From Candidatus Binataceae bacterium (GTDB lineage Bacteria > Desulfobacterota > Binatia > Binatales > Binataceae), in contig DATGHL010000012.1 of the NCBI GenBank assembly GCA_035308025.1, positions 1 to 64,000 on the forward strand: a stretch of DNA of 64,000 nucleotides, read 5' to 3'. The notes under the pieces were generated by a model, which did not search any database, was not told the DNA's origin, and was given only the letters and a program-made list of their open reading frames with translations. The position numbers and the translations under genes are program-made. Below, one piece after another: positions 36,538 to 46,164 of this stretch; within the stretch, counting starts at the first letter, position 1; every line of letters begins with the position of its first letter.

Positions 36538-37761
36538 TCAGGAACGGAAGATCGCGACCGGCAACTCGCGCGACGCCTGACGCGCCGGATAAAGCGCCGC
36601 TACCCAGCACAGCGCCATCGACGCCACCGCTACCACCGCGAAGCTCAAGGGATGAGCGTCGATCGGCAGCGTCGCGATGCCATAAATTTTCTTTTCGATA
36701 TGGATGAAGTGGTAGCGCGCCAGCAGAAAGCATCCGAGCGCACCGAAGATGAGGCCCGCGCCCGTCCCGATTGAGCCGACGATCAGCCCCTTGAGCACGA
36801 AGATGCGATGGATGCCGCGCGGCGTGGCGCCCATCGCCATCAGCACGGCGATATCCTTGCGCTTCTCCATCACCACCATGATCAGCGTAGCGACCAGGTT
36901 GAACGCGGCCACCCCGATCAGCATCAGCAGCACCAGCGCGTAAACCCGTTTGAGCAGTTCAAAGCCGGCCGCCGCCGTCTGGTTGTATTCCGTCCAGTTG
37001 CTGACTCGGTAGCCCTTGCCGAGGCTGGATCTCAGCGCGAGCGTGACCGATGCGGTGTCGTCGAGCCGGTTGAGCCGGATTTCGACGCCGTCGGCGCGGC
37101 CGGCGCGTCCGAAGAATTTTTGCGCACGTCCAAGTTCCATGAACATCAGGTTGTTGTCGACCAGCCCCACCCCGGTGGCGAAGATCGCGCCGACCGTGAA
37201 ATGCCCGGTGCGGCTGCTCAGCTCACCCGTCGCCGCCATGATCGGCACGATCAAGTTGAGCGGATCGCCCCCCGCCACCTTGAGCTTCTCCGCCAGGGTC
37301 GCGCCGATTGCGACCGTCCCGTCGTTCGCGCTCGCGTCGCGGGCGAGGCTGGCTAGCGAACCCTGCTGCATATAATCGCGAAAGCGCGCGACGATGACCG
37401 GATTATCCGGCTCGACGCCCCGCACATAGACGCCGCTCAGGCCGTGCGCCGACGACGCCATGCCCTGCGCCACGATGAAGGGATCAGCGCCGGCGACGCC
37501 TTTGATGCTCGCGGCGCGCGCCTGAATCTCGGGGTAATTCGCCATCGCGCCCGCGTCACTCTGGATCTCGACCTGCGGCGTGAGGCTCAGGATGCGCTGC
37601 CGGAGGCTCACCTCGAATCCGCGCATCACCGCCAGCACGATGATCAGCGCGGCGACCCCCAGCATCACGCCCACTGCGGTAAAAACCGTCGTGACCGAGA
37701 TAAAGGCGTCGCGCCGCCGCGCTTTCAGGTAGCGCAGCGCGATTTGCAATTCATAATTCAA
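36538..37761 (-). CDS. Lipoprotein-releasing ABC permease (LolC/LolE-like)
   Basis: A 407-residue permease with four helices: one near the N-terminus (FISVTTVFTAVGVMLGVAALIIVLAVM) and three at the C-terminus, with a large periplasmic domain between. The opening LQIALRYLKARRRDAFISVTT and VMRGFEVSLRQRILSLTPQV are characteristic of LolC/E, which lift outer-membrane lipoproteins to LolA. Later there are FELLKRVYALVLLMLIGVAAFNLVATLIMVV and EKRKDIAVLMAMGATPRGIHRIFVLKG, the coupling segment to the ATPase. The ATPase lolD, usually adjacent, is not in the window on either side. It follows a CoA-transferase gene by 27 bases on the same strand. Confidence 0.9.
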   Translation of the reverse strand: MNYELQIALRYLKARRRDAFISVTTVFTAVGVMLGVAALIIVLAVMRGFEVSLRQRILSLTPQVEIQSDAGAMANYPEIQARAASIKGVAGADPFIVAQGMASSAHGLSGVYVRGVEPDNPVIVARFRDYMQQGSLASLARDASANDGTVAIGATLAEKLKVAGGDPLNLIVPIMAATGELSSRTGHFTVGAIFATGVGLVDNNLMFMELGRAQKFFGRAGRADGVEIRLNRLDDTASVTLALRSSLGKGYRVSNWTEYNQTAAAGFELLKRVYALVLLMLIGVAAFNLVATLIMVVMEKRKDIAVLMAMGATPRGIHRIFVLKGLIVGSIGTGAGLIFGALGCFLLARYHFIHIEKKIYGIATLPIDAHPLSFAVVAVASMALCWVAALYPARQASRELPVAIFRS

Positions 37762-37788
37762 GGGTGATCAGGAATCCGCCGCGGGGAG

Positions 37789-39006
37789 TCAGAACACCAC
37801 TTTATCCTGTTTGAGTTGGGCGATCTCCGCCGCGCTCATCCCGAGCATCCCACCCAGAACTTCGTCGTTATGCTGTCCCAGCGTCGGCGCCGGAAAGCGC
37901 AGCCCGCCTGGCGTGCTGCTCAGCCGATGCTCGAGTCCCTCGTAGGGCGAGGGTCCCATGTGCGGATGGTCAAGCCAATGCCAGAAATCGAAGGCGGCGA
38001 GGTTTTCGTCGCGATGGAGGTCCATACAATTCTGCACCGGATAGGCGGCGACGCCCGCAGCTTGCAGCGCGACGGTCAGTTCTTCGGCGCTGCGCTCGCG
38101 CACCCGGTCCCCGACCAACTCGTCCACTGCGGCGCGACCTTTGAGCCGTGCGTCGAGCGTAGCCAGCCGCGGCGGCGCGGGCGTGTCGCCGAGCACTCGC
38201 AGCAGCGCCGACCATTCCTCATCGGTAGCGACCGCGATCGCGATCCAGCGCTCGTGGCCGTCCTCGTCGGCGCAGCGATAAGCGCCATGCGACGCGTAGC
38301 GCGCGGATTCATTGGCGCACGGGCCCAGCACATTGCCGGTCGCAAAGTAATCCGTCAGCGCCGGCGCGAGAAAGTGCAGGGCCGCTTCGGATTGCGCCAT
38401 ATCGATATATTGACCTTGACCCGTGCGCCGCTTGTAGTCGAGTGCGGCCATCAGCGCGCAGGCCGCGAAGCGTGGCGCGATGAAATCCGTGTAGGCGCCG
38501 TATGGCGGACACAACTCTGTCTCGGAATAGCCGGCGATATGGTAAAACCCCGACAGCGCCGCCATCAGGTTGCCGAAGCCGGGGTAGTCGCGATGCGGTC
38601 CCGTCTGACCCTGCATGCAGGTCGAGAGCATGATCAGATCGGGTTTGATCGCACTCAGCCGTGCATAGTCGAGCTCCCAGTTGCGCAATGTCTTCGGCGT
38701 AAAACTCTCCGTCACGACGTCGGCCCACGGCAGCATCCGGAGAAAAATCTCGCGCGCCCGCGGCTGACTCATGTCGAGCGTAACGCCCTTTTTCGAGGTG
38801 TTGAAGCTGGCGAAGAACTGGCTATTGTCGATGCCCGGTTGGGCGTCCTTCCACGGCGGTGCCTGCCGCAACCCGTCCAATCGCGTCTGCGACTCGATCC
38901 GAATGACATCAGCGCCGTTGTCAGCGAGATACTTGACCGTCACTGGACCGACGCCGTACCAGGTGAAATCCAGGACATGGATGCCTTCAAAAGCGTAACG
39001 CTTCAT
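37789..39006 (-). CDS. Family III (CaiB/BaiF) CoA transferase, Glu at nucleophile position
   Basis: A 405-residue type III CoA transferase, which moves CoA between carboxylic acids through an enzyme-bound anhydride/thioester. It has HVLDFTWYGVGPVTVKYLADNGADVIRIES at the start, and SLDMSQP-like features (KKGVTLDMSQPRAREIFLRM). The nucleophile region GQGQYIDMAQSEAALHFL aligns with the Frc/YfdW segment in which the catalytic Asp occurs; here it is Glu. It lies 21 bases downstream of a second CoA transferase, both minus strand, suggesting a heteromeric enzyme. Substrates are not evident. Confidence 0.87.
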   Translation of the reverse strand: MKRYAFEGIHVLDFTWYGVGPVTVKYLADNGADVIRIESQTRLDGLRQAPPWKDAQPGIDNSQFFASFNTSKKGVTLDMSQPRAREIFLRMLPWADVVTESFTPKTLRNWELDYARLSAIKPDLIMLSTCMQGQTGPHRDYPGFGNLMAALSGFYHIAGYSETELCPPYGAYTDFIAPRFAACALMAALDYKRRTGQGQYIDMAQSEAALHFLAPALTDYFATGNVLGPCANESARYASHGAYRCADEDGHERWIAIAVATDEEWSALLRVLGDTPAPPRLATLDARLKGRAAVDELVGDRVRERSAEELTVALQAAGVAAYPVQNCMDLHRDENLAAFDFWHWLDHPHMGPSPYEGLEHRLSSTPGGLRFPAPTLGQHNDEVLGGMLGMSAAEIAQLKQDKVVF

Positions 39007-39027
39007 CCGCTTAACTCCCGGCGTCGC

Positions 39028-40290
39028 TCAGACGACGCCCGCGGCCCGCAGTTCGCCCAGCCGCGCAGGCGTGAGGCCGAGCAGCCCGCCATAAACGTCG
39101 TGATTATGTTCGCCGATTCGCGGCGCCGCACTCGCCGGTCCTATCGGAGTCTTGCTCAACTTCGCGAACGCTCCAGGAAGCGTGAGCCTGCGCTTGAGCG
39201 GCGCCGATTCGAGCTCGACAAAATATTCGCGCGCCTTGAGCTGCGGGTCGGCCGCAATATCGGCTACGGTCCTCACCGGTGCCGCCAGGATACGCCGCTT
39301 GAGAATGTTTGCCCAGATTTCGGCCTTGGTCTTGGTCAAAAGAAACCGCTCGACCGCCGCCTCGGCCATGTCGAGCTCTTTGAGCGCCTCGGCCCCAGCC
39401 GTCATGAAGCTCCCCGGCGTCAGCACTTTCAGGCCGCCTTCCTCGATTAGCCAGTCGGGCGCAGCGCCTTCTTCCTTCATCCAGCCAATCAGCGCGTTGG
39501 TCGAGGGCAGATAAGCGCCCCCCGCGATAAGCCCCGAGACAAACCCATCGTTGCACTTGAAGACGGTCTTGCGCCGCCCGCCGATCGCGCCGGTGAAGAC
39601 GCCGCTGCGCCGCAAATAATCGCCGTGCAGCATCGGCATCGCCTGTTCATTCATCAGCGTCCAGACGATACAGGCCTGCATGTCAACGATGGCGTGCTGG
39701 CCCCGCCCTTCGAGCTCGCGCGGATAATGCGCGATCATCGACGCGACCGCGGCCTCGGCGCCGGCATGAAGTCCCGCCTGCGGCTGCGACATCTGGAGCG
39801 GCGGACGGCCCTCCTCGCCCATCAGGAACATCATTCCACCTGACGCCCAGCTAACAATATCCGCTACTTTGTAGTCCTTGGCCGGACCCTTGTCGCCGAA
39901 CGGCGTAATCGACGTATGGATGATGCGCGGGTTCAGGCCTTCGAGCGCCTCATAGCCGAGCCCGAGCGCGTCCAGGTAGCCCAGCGGAAAGGACTCAACC
40001 AGAAAGTCTGATTGTTTGACCAATTCAGCGAGCAGGCCGCGACCCTCGATGGACTCGAGATTCAGCGTAATCGAGCGCTTGCCGGCGTGATACGCGATCG
40101 CGTAGAGGCTGCGATCAGGACCAGCCACGTTTTCGAGAAAAGGCGGGATGCTGCGCGTCGAGCAGCCCGCCGGCGGCTCGACCTTGATCACGTCGGCGCC
40201 CATGTCGGCAAAAATTTTGCCGCACAGCGCGCCCTTCTCGTCAGCCAGATCGAGCATCCGAAAGCCCTTCATCAACTCCGAGCCCATCAA
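39028..40290 (-). CDS. Family III (CaiB/BaiF) CoA transferase, Ala at nucleophile position
   Basis: A 420-residue homologue of the preceding gene product. FRMLDLADEKGALCGKIFADMGADVIKVEPP, KRSITLNLESIEGRGLLAELVKQSDFLVESFPLGYLDALG and ARVAL-like C-terminal segments match the family. In the nucleophile segment GRGQHAIVDMQACIVWTL the residue aligned to the catalytic Asp (MQD in Frc) is Ala, so this chain should not form the covalent intermediate alone. In two-subunit CoA transferases such as succinyl-CoA:benzylsuccinate transferase one chain is catalytic and the other structural. The pair here, with Glu in the partner, could follow that pattern. Confidence 0.85.
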   Translation of the reverse strand: MMGSELMKGFRMLDLADEKGALCGKIFADMGADVIKVEPPAGCSTRSIPPFLENVAGPDRSLYAIAYHAGKRSITLNLESIEGRGLLAELVKQSDFLVESFPLGYLDALGLGYEALEGLNPRIIHTSITPFGDKGPAKDYKVADIVSWASGGMMFLMGEEGRPPLQMSQPQAGLHAGAEAAVASMIAHYPRELEGRGQHAIVDMQACIVWTLMNEQAMPMLHGDYLRRSGVFTGAIGGRRKTVFKCNDGFVSGLIAGGAYLPSTNALIGWMKEEGAAPDWLIEEGGLKVLTPGSFMTAGAEALKELDMAEAAVERFLLTKTKAEIWANILKRRILAAPVRTVADIAADPQLKAREYFVELESAPLKRRLTLPGAFAKLSKTPIGPASAAPRIGEHNHDVYGGLLGLTPARLGELRAAGVV

Positions 40291-40341
40291 ATGCCTCCTC
40301 GCGCGTTGACGAAATTCGTGAACTTCCCGCCGGCCAACGCA

Positions 40342-41166
40342 CTACGCCTCGGCCGGCGGCAGCGTGGCCGCGCGCGCGGCGCCGATCGCAGTCGCATAGT
40401 CGGCGTGCTCAGGAATGATGAAGCCGCCGCCAAAGACAAAATTCAGCCGCTTCGCCCGCTGCATGAAGCGAAAAATCCGCGTGAGCTTGCCGGTCAAGAC
40501 GATATCGTGCTGACCCGACGCTCGCGCCGACGCAATACTCAGCACCGAAACGACCTCGACGATCATGTTCATGATCGCCAGCGCCTTGTCGTCGGCGGTC
40601 GCATCAGAACCGAACTTGCCGAAATTCGCCGCCGTGGTGCCCGGCGGCAGGTCGCCGATCGCGCCGCCCGCAATATCGCGCACGGTCAGATCGACCCGCG
40701 AAAGATCGCCGCGCTCGGCCATCGCCTCGAGCGTCTCGAGCGACGAAACGCCCAGCATATGGCGCGCGAGACCGCGCAGTGTGCCGCCGCCCAATCCGGT
40801 GCCGCTGACGTGCGCAATTTTGTCGCCGTTTACGGACACAATCGCGGTGCCGGTGCCGAGTGAAACGACCAGCGCATTCTCCTTGCCCGCCAGCGACGTT
40901 CCGCCGATCCCGATCGCGCGAAACTCATTGACCTTGATCACCGGCAGTCCAAACAGATTGTTGCCGAGCGCGCGCGAGCCCGCGCCGGTCGCCGCCACCT
41001 GGGTCAGCCGGCCGAGCGGAATTCCGCAGCTCTCGATCAACTTGCCGAGCGCGCCTGCCGCGGCCGCCACCGGGTCATTCGCCTCGATCGTGACCACGTG
41101 GATATTGCCGTTGTCGAGGATTACCGCGTCCGTGGTCGATCCGCCGATGTCGATGCCAACTATCAT
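40342..41166 (-). CDS. coaW: Type II pantothenate kinase-like protein
   Basis: A 274-residue ASKHA-fold kinase of the PanK-II family, which phosphorylates pantothenate at the start of CoA synthesis. Phosphate-1 GIDIGGSTTDAVI (4-16), VAATGAGSRALGNNLFGLPVIKVNEFRAIGIGG, phosphate-2 ALVVSLGTGTAIVSV, HVSGTGLGGGTLRGLARHMLG, and the adenosine motif HDIVLTGKLTRI follow the family order. Unlike PanK-I it is not expected to be strongly inhibited by CoA. It is the first gene of a minus-strand set followed by the two CoA transferases, so local CoA supply and CoA transfer seem linked. It diverges from rarA with 135 bases between the start codons. Confidence 0.88.
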   Translation of the reverse strand: MIVGIDIGGSTTDAVILDNGNIHVVTIEANDPVAAAAGALGKLIESCGIPLGRLTQVAATGAGSRALGNNLFGLPVIKVNEFRAIGIGGTSLAGKENALVVSLGTGTAIVSVNGDKIAHVSGTGLGGGTLRGLARHMLGVSSLETLEAMAERGDLSRVDLTVRDIAGGAIGDLPPGTTAANFGKFGSDATADDKALAIMNMIVEVVSVLSIASARASGQHDIVLTGKLTRIFRFMQRAKRLNFVFGGGFIIPEHADYATAIGAARAATLPPAEA

Positions 41167-41301
41167 GATGCAACTATCCTGCTGACTGCCCGGCTGAGCC
41201 GCTCTGGATGGCAGAAACTAGAACATCGCCGATCATTAACGCAATCGCGCGCCGCCCGCCCAGCATTCTTTGCCTGTGCAGCCCTATGCTAGCCTCATCC
41301 G

Positions 41302-42657
41302 ATGGCGCGACGCACTGAAGAGAGCAGCGGACCGGGACTCTTCAAGCCGCGTCGCCAAGTCAGCCAGCCCCTGGCCGATCGGATGCGCCCGCGCACGCTT
41401 GAAGAAGTCGTCGGCCAGGAGCATCTGCTTGGTGCGGGCAAGCTGCTCAGTCAGATCGCCGCCGCCGGTGCGCGTCATTCGCTGATCTTGTGGGGTCCGC
41501 CCGGTACCGGCAAAACCACGATCGCGAACTTGCTCGCGCAAACCTCGGGAGCGATCTTCAAGACCATGAGCGCGGTGACGGCCGGCGTCGCCGACTTGCG
41601 CGAGGCGGTCCGCGACGCCCGTCGCGCGCTCGACTTTGACGGCCGGCGCACCGTGCTGTTTGTCGACGAAATTCACCGCTGGAACCGCGCCCAGCAGGAC
41701 GCGATCCTGCCCCACGTCGAGAGCGGGCTGATCACCTTGATCGGTGCGACCACGGAGAATCCGTCCTTCGAGGTCATCGCGCCGCTGCTTTCGCGCGCCC
41801 GCGTCGTGGTGCTCGAGCCGCTTGCCGAGGACGCGATCGCGACTCTCCTCAAGCGCGCGATGAGCGATCGGGAGCGCGGACTCGGTGCGGCCGGCTTGAG
41901 TATTGGGGAAGTCGGGCTGGCGGAAATCCTCCGGTTTGCCGGCGGCGACGCCCGCCGCGCGCTCGGGACGCTCGAAGTCGCCGCCGAACTCGCCGGCCAG
42001 AGCGGCCGCGACGCCATCACCGCCGATGACGTCCGCGAAGCCGCGCAGCATAAGGCCCTGCTTTACGATCGCGCAGGGGACGAGCACTACAACGTCATCT
42101 CAGCCTTCATCAAAAGTATGCGCGGCAGCGATCCCGACGCGGCGCTCTACTGGATGACCCGCATGGTCGAGGCGGGCGAGGAGCCACTGTTCATCGCGCG
42201 CCGGATGGTGATCTTCGCCGCGGAGGACGTCGGCAACGCCGATCCGCGCGCGCTCCAAATTGCGTTGGCGGTCAAGGACGCCGTGGACTTCGTGGGACTG
42301 CCAGAAGGGATCATTCCGCTCGCGCAGGGCGTCACTTATCTCGCCGGCGCACCGAAATCCAACGCCGCGTATCGCGGGATGACCGCGGCGCGCGAAGACG
42401 CCCGCTCATTCGGTGCGCTCCCCGTCCCGCTCCATCTGCGCAACGCGCCGACCCCGCTGATGCGCGGTCTGGGCTATGGCGCCGAGTATCAGTATCCGCA
42501 TGATTATGCGGACGCGATCGCAAATCAGTCGTACTTGCCAGAGAAACTCGAAGGCAAAATCTACTACACACCGACGGATCGCGGCGAGGAACTGCGCCTG
42601 CGCGAATATCTCGAAACCGTGCATCAGCGCCGGAGAAAGTCTCGTGAGACGAAATAG
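41302..42657 (+). CDS. rarA: Replication-associated recombination ATPase RarA (MgsA)
   Basis: A 451-residue AAA+ ATPase acting at stalled replication forks. It has [23 protein letters not shown], Walker [15 protein letters not shown] (near 63), Walker [22 protein letters not shown], sensor 1 [12 protein letters not shown], and sensor 2 [16 protein letters not shown]. The C-terminal tetramerisation part includes [27 protein letters not shown] and [15 protein letters not shown], diagnostic of RarA rather than the DnaX clamp loader. Length is normal. It lies alone on the plus strand, divergent from coaW and convergent with the HU gene across a hairpin terminator. Confidence 0.95.
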   Translation: MARRTEESSGPGLFKPRRQVSQPLADRMRPRTLEEVVGQEHLLGAGKLLSQIAAAGARHSLILWGPPGTGKTTIANLLAQTSGAIFKTMSAVTAGVADLREAVRDARRALDFDGRRTVLFVDEIHRWNRAQQDAILPHVESGLITLIGATTENPSFEVIAPLLSRARVVVLEPLAEDAIATLLKRAMSDRERGLGAAGLSIGEVGLAEILRFAGGDARRALGTLEVAAELAGQSGRDAITADDVREAAQHKALLYDRAGDEHYNVISAFIKSMRGSDPDAALYWMTRMVEAGEEPLFIARRMVIFAAEDVGNADPRALQIALAVKDAVDFVGLPEGIIPLAQGVTYLAGAPKSNAAYRGMTAAREDARSFGALPVPLHLRNAPTPLMRGLGYGAEYQYPHDYADAIANQSYLPEKLEGKIYYTPTDRGEELRLREYLETVHQRRRKSRETK

Positions 42658-42659
42658 AA

Positions 42660-42684
42660 GAGGCCGAAGCTCGGCTTCGGCCTC
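42660..42684 (-). terminator. Hairpin terminator downstream of the HU gene
   Basis: GAGGCCGAAGC and GCTTCGGCCTC form a perfect 11-base-pair stem with a TCG loop. On the minus strand the stem is followed by TTCTATTTC, so it best terminates the HU transcript; in the plus direction (rarA) the bases after it are GCAAAAAG, with no T-run, so termination there would be weaker. Confidence 0.75.
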
Positions 42685-42710
42685 GCAAAAAGATTTCTCC
42701 GGCGGATCGC

Positions 42711-42992
42711 TTAACGCGCGCCAAGCACCGCGTCTTTCAGCGCCTTCGCCGCAGTGAAACGCAGCCGCGTCCGGGCCGGAATCTTGATCGCTGCGCCGGT
42801 GGCCGGATTGCGCCCCATCCGCGCCTTGCTCTTGCGCTTGCGAAAAATCCCGAGCCCGGCGAGACGGAGCGAGCCCTCTTTTTTGAGCTCTTTCACCACC
42901 AGGGCGGAAAGCTCATCCAGCGCGGACTTCGCCTGCTTCTTGTTGATCCCAACCTTGTCGGCCAGATACGTGGCTACCTGCGACTGCGTCAT
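42711..42992 (-). CDS. HU/IHF-family DNA-binding protein
   Basis: A 93-residue histone-like protein that bends DNA as a dimer. MTQSQVATYLADKVGINKKQ, then SALVVKELKKEGSLRLAGLG and the DNA-gripping arm GRNPATGAAIKIPARTRLRF, with the Pro that intercalates DNA, are all present. Two adjacent ATGs (42995 and 42992) follow GGAGGAGG; the second has better spacing. An in-frame extension to 43061 is not conserved. A near-palindrome, GGCCCAAATTGGACC (43008-43022), lies just upstream of the ribosome site and may be a control site. A good hairpin terminator follows the gene. Confidence 0.93.
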   Translation of the reverse strand: MTQSQVATYLADKVGINKKQAKSALDELSALVVKELKKEGSLRLAGLGIFRKRKSKARMGRNPATGAAIKIPARTRLRFTAAKALKDAVLGAR

Positions 42993-43191
42993 CATCCTCC
43001 TCCTTACGGCCCAAATTGGACCTACCTTTTTGAGCGTGAACAAGCTCCAAGCTTTATGCAAGTGGGGTGGACGCCAAAATCCGCTTTTTTCCTAGAAACC
43101 ATGCCGATTTTTGCACAAGGCAATCAGTTTTCCACTGCCCCATCGGCAGTTCCGCACCCGCTCGCGCGTTTCAACCAAGCTTTACGGGGCT

Positions 43192-43926
43192 TTAATAGCG
43201 GACTTCGACCAGGAAAAGCCCCCGGGCCGGCGCGGCGCCCGGCGCCTGCGCGCGATCGCGCGAACTCAGAATCGACGCCGCCGCGCCCGGCGGGAGTTTA
43301 CCGCGGCCGATTTCCACCATCAGCGCGACCATCGTGCGCACCATGTGGCGCAGAAACGCCGTCGCCTCGACCCGATAGATCAGCCGCCCGTCCGCCTCGG
43401 CGCGCCACGCGCTCGCATAGATGCGGCGCGTCGTCGTCCGTTCGTCCGATCCCAGGGTGCGAAACGCGGCGAAATCGTGCTCGCCGATCAGCGCCGCCGC
43501 CGCAATATTCATCGCCGCGAGATCGAGCGGCTCGCGCACCAGCCATCCGTGCCGATAGTCGAAAGCCGATCGCGTCTCGCGATTCAGCACGTGGTATTCA
43601 TAGGTTCGGGCAACCGCTGACCGTCGCGGATCGAAATCTTCGCTCGTTGCGGCGGCCTCGCGGATTGCGATATCCAGCGGCAGCAGCGCATTGAGCGCGC
43701 GGCGCAAGTTCTCGGGCTTAATTTCGCGCGGCGCGTCGAATGCTGCGACCTGACCCGAGGCGTGGACCCCGGCGTCGGTGCGCCCCGCGCCGTAAACCCG
43801 AATCGGCGCGCCGAACAGCTCCGCCAGCGCCGCCTCCAGCCGCGCCTGAATCGAATCCTGCCCGGCCTGCAACTGCCAGCCGGCGTAGTTCGCGCCGTCG
43901 TACTCGAGGGTAAGCCGGAACCGCAT
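43192..43926 (-). CDS. truA: tRNA pseudouridine(38-40) synthase TruA
   Basis: A 244-residue pseudouridine synthase modifying the anticodon stem-loop. LTLEYDGANYAGWQLQAGQDSIQARLEAAL opens it; the catalytic Asp is in GAGRTDAGVHASGQVAAFD; DPRRSAVARTYEYHVLN and FLRHMVRTMVALMVEIGRGKLP complete the family blocks. It is the last gene of the long minus-strand run, 33 bases after the usg-like gene. This gene order (leuB, an asd homologue, truA) is reminiscent of the Pseudomonas leuB-asd-usg-truA region and E. coli usg-truA. Confidence 0.95.
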   Translation of the reverse strand: MRFRLTLEYDGANYAGWQLQAGQDSIQARLEAALAELFGAPIRVYGAGRTDAGVHASGQVAAFDAPREIKPENLRRALNALLPLDIAIREAAATSEDFDPRRSAVARTYEYHVLNRETRSAFDYRHGWLVREPLDLAAMNIAAAALIGEHDFAAFRTLGSDERTTTRRIYASAWRAEADGRLIYRVEATAFLRHMVRTMVALMVEIGRGKLPPGAAASILSSRDRAQAPGAAPARGLFLVEVRY

Positions 43927-43959
43927 ACGGAATCGCGGGAATACGCTACCCCGCGCGTT

Positions 43960-44928
43960 TCAGAGACTGACGGTTTCGGCGATCCAGATCGCGCTCAGCG
44001 CCGCCAGCCGCGCCGCGTCGAAGACGCACCAAATCGCCACGCCCGCCGGTGTGACCGTCAGCTTTGCGATCACCGCTTCCTGCGCAGCCGCATCGACAAA
44101 GCTCGAGGCCTCACCGCTCTCGACCAGGATTATGCCCGGCGCGGCGCGGAGCTGCGCCGCCCATTGCGAAGTCTCCGCAGCGAGCGGGAGAAATAGCGCC
44201 ACCGCGGCGCCGAGAAAGGCCGGAACCTCGGCGATCTGAATGTTGAGGCCGGGGCCGCCGTCCAGCAACGTCGCGACTTGCGCGGCGATGGCTGCGGCGA
44301 GCGCATCGGCCGCGGGCGGGATGAAAACGTTGAAAGCGGTTTGACTCTCTTCTTCGCCCAGTTGGAGCCGCGCGTTCAGCAACTCCGCCGACTGGTTGAA
44401 AAGGCGGCTAAGTCCTTCGCGGCCGCGGCTGCTGGCAGCGAACAGAACCGTCGCAGCAGCGAAGCCGGAAGGAATTTCGAGTGCCTTGAGGATCGTCGCG
44501 ATGACCTGCGCGCTCGGATGCGGTATGCCTATCACACCCGGCTTTTTCATGCCGGTGATCCGCTCGCGCGGAGTAAGGCCCGGCGCAGCTAGCGCCAGCG
44601 CATTGAGCGGCTGCTGCGAGGCCGCGCTCAGATCGATCAGGATCGGTCCCGGCCGCGCTGCGATGATCTCCGCCGCGCGTTCCGCCGGAATTGCCAGAAA
44701 CACGATGTCGAACTCCGCAAGCTCATTGATCGCCGCGAGCTCCGCCACCGGCAGCGTCTCGCGTCCTGATTCGACCCCTTCCGCGTCGGCGCTGCCCGCA
44801 GCGCCAAAGAGCTTCAACTCGGCGTGAGTGACGTCGCGCTGGCCGATCAACTCTGCGATTTGAACTCCGACCGTGCCGCGCGCGCCGACCAGCGCGATTC
44901 GCGAGCGGGAGCCGCTACGCTCCGCCAT
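43960..44928 (-). CDS. usg: Usg-like, catalytically degenerate aspartate-semialdehyde dehydrogenase homologue
   Basis: A 322-residue protein with the aspartate-semialdehyde dehydrogenase fold: a Rossmann start IALVGARGTVGVQIAELIGQ (11-30), IVFLAIPAERAAEII, LIDLSAASQQPLNALALAAPG, and NQSAELLNARLQLGEEESQTAFNVFIPP. True enzymes have the nucleophilic Cys in PNCST after the GVIG/VIAN strand; here the place reads GVIGIPHPSAQVIATI (131-146), with no Cys. E. coli Usg, next to truA, shows the same loss. The ATG overlaps the leuB stop as TGATG, indicating translational coupling. A structural or truA-operon role is likely, and a separate real asd is needed elsewhere. Confidence 0.82.
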   Translation of the reverse strand: MAERSGSRSRIALVGARGTVGVQIAELIGQRDVTHAELKLFGAAGSADAEGVESGRETLPVAELAAINELAEFDIVFLAIPAERAAEIIAARPGPILIDLSAASQQPLNALALAAPGLTPRERITGMKKPGVIGIPHPSAQVIATILKALEIPSGFAAATVLFAASSRGREGLSRLFNQSAELLNARLQLGEEESQTAFNVFIPPAADALAAAIAAQVATLLDGGPGLNIQIAEVPAFLGAAVALFLPLAAETSQWAAQLRAAPGIILVESGEASSFVDAAAQEAVIAKLTVTPAGVAIWCVFDAARLAALSAIWIAETVSL

Positions 44929-46037
44929 CAGTCGCCCGGCAGCAGGTTCTCGAGCCGCTCGCGCACCAGCCGCCCCATCGCCATACAGCCCGTCGCCCGT
45001 GCGCCGCTGCCGCCCAGATCGCGCGTCCGATGGCCCGCGTGTATGACCCCCTCGACCGCCTGAACAATCAACTCCGCTTCGGAGCGAAGCCCCAGCGAAT
45101 GCTCGAGCAGCATCGCCGCCGAAAGAATCGCCGCCAGCGGATTTGCCTCGTCGCGCCCAGCGATGTCTGGTGCGCTGCCGTGAATCGGCTCGTAGAGCCC
45201 GACGCGAAAGCCTGCGCTGTTAAGCTCCTCGCCCAGCGACGCCGACGGCAACAGGCCCATCGAACCTGCCAGCACGGACGCTTCGTCCGTCAGGATGTCA
45301 CCGAACATGTTGTCGGCCACGATCACATCGAAGTCGCGCGGCCGGCGAATCAGATGCATCGCCATCGAATCGACCAGTTGATTCTCGAACGCAATGTCTT
45401 CGAACTCCGCACTCAGCTCGGTGGCGATCTCCCGCCACAAGCGCGACGACGCCATCACATTGGCCTTGTCCACCGAGGTCAGCCGCTTGCGCCGTTCGCG
45501 CGCTAACTCGAAGCCGAAGCGCAGCACCCGGGCAATCTCGGCTTCGCTATAAAAGCAGGTGTCCACCGCCTCACGCCCGGCCTCGCCCGTGCGCCGTTCG
45601 CTCGGTTTGCCATAGTAGATGCCGCCGGTCAGCTCGCGAATCACCACGAGGTCAACGCCATTGAGCAGTTCCGGTCTGAGCGGCGAAGCCCCGATCAGCT
45701 CTTTGACGGTCTTTACCGGGCGCACATTGGCAAAGAGCCCGAGTTCCTTGCGCAGCGCCAGCAGGCCGCGTTCCGGACGATCGGCAGCCTGCGGATTGTC
45801 CCATTTGGGACCACCCACCGCGCCCATCAGGATCGCGTCGGAATCCTTCGCTAGCTTGAGCGTTTGCTCGGGCAGCGAGCTGCCCGCGGAATCGATCGCG
45901 TGCCCGCCCAGCAGTGCGTCCTTGAATTCGAGCTTGACCGCGGCGTCGCGCGTCGCGACGCGCAGCACCTGCAACGCCTCGCCCACGACCTCAGGACCGA
46001 TCCCGTCACCCCTGAGAACAAGAATTTTATAAGCCAT
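44928..46037 (-). CDS. leuB: 3-isopropylmalate dehydrogenase
   Basis: A 369-residue NAD-dependent decarboxylating dehydrogenase of leucine synthesis. The N-terminal [69 protein letters not shown] with the Tyr and Arg substrate contacts, [15 protein letters not shown], and [29 protein letters not shown] with metal Asp residues are all clear, as is [35 protein letters not shown]. It follows leuA by 127 bases and is overlapped by the usg-like start. leuC and leuD, needed between LeuA and LeuB in the pathway, are not in the window. Confidence 0.97.
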   Translation of the reverse strand: MAYKILVLRGDGIGPEVVGEALQVLRVATRDAAVKLEFKDALLGGHAIDSAGSSLPEQTLKLAKDSDAILMGAVGGPKWDNPQAADRPERGLLALRKELGLFANVRPVKTVKELIGASPLRPELLNGVDLVVIRELTGGIYYGKPSERRTGEAGREAVDTCFYSEAEIARVLRFGFELARERRKRLTSVDKANVMASSRLWREIATELSAEFEDIAFENQLVDSMAMHLIRRPRDFDVIVADNMFGDILTDEASVLAGSMGLLPSASLGEELNSAGFRVGLYEPIHGSAPDIAGRDEANPLAAILSAAMLLEHSLGLRSEAELIVQAVEGVIHAGHRTRDLGGSGARATGCMAMGRLVRERLENLLPGD

Positions 46038-46164
46038 TGACGAATTTCGAGCGTCGGCCGCTAAATGCAGCGAAGCGGAACCTCAGCCGCGGAAAAATCT
46101 GCCATCCGCGATCGCTAGCACTTAACCACTCGATGCTTCAACCCGCCCGCCGGTGTCGCCAACG

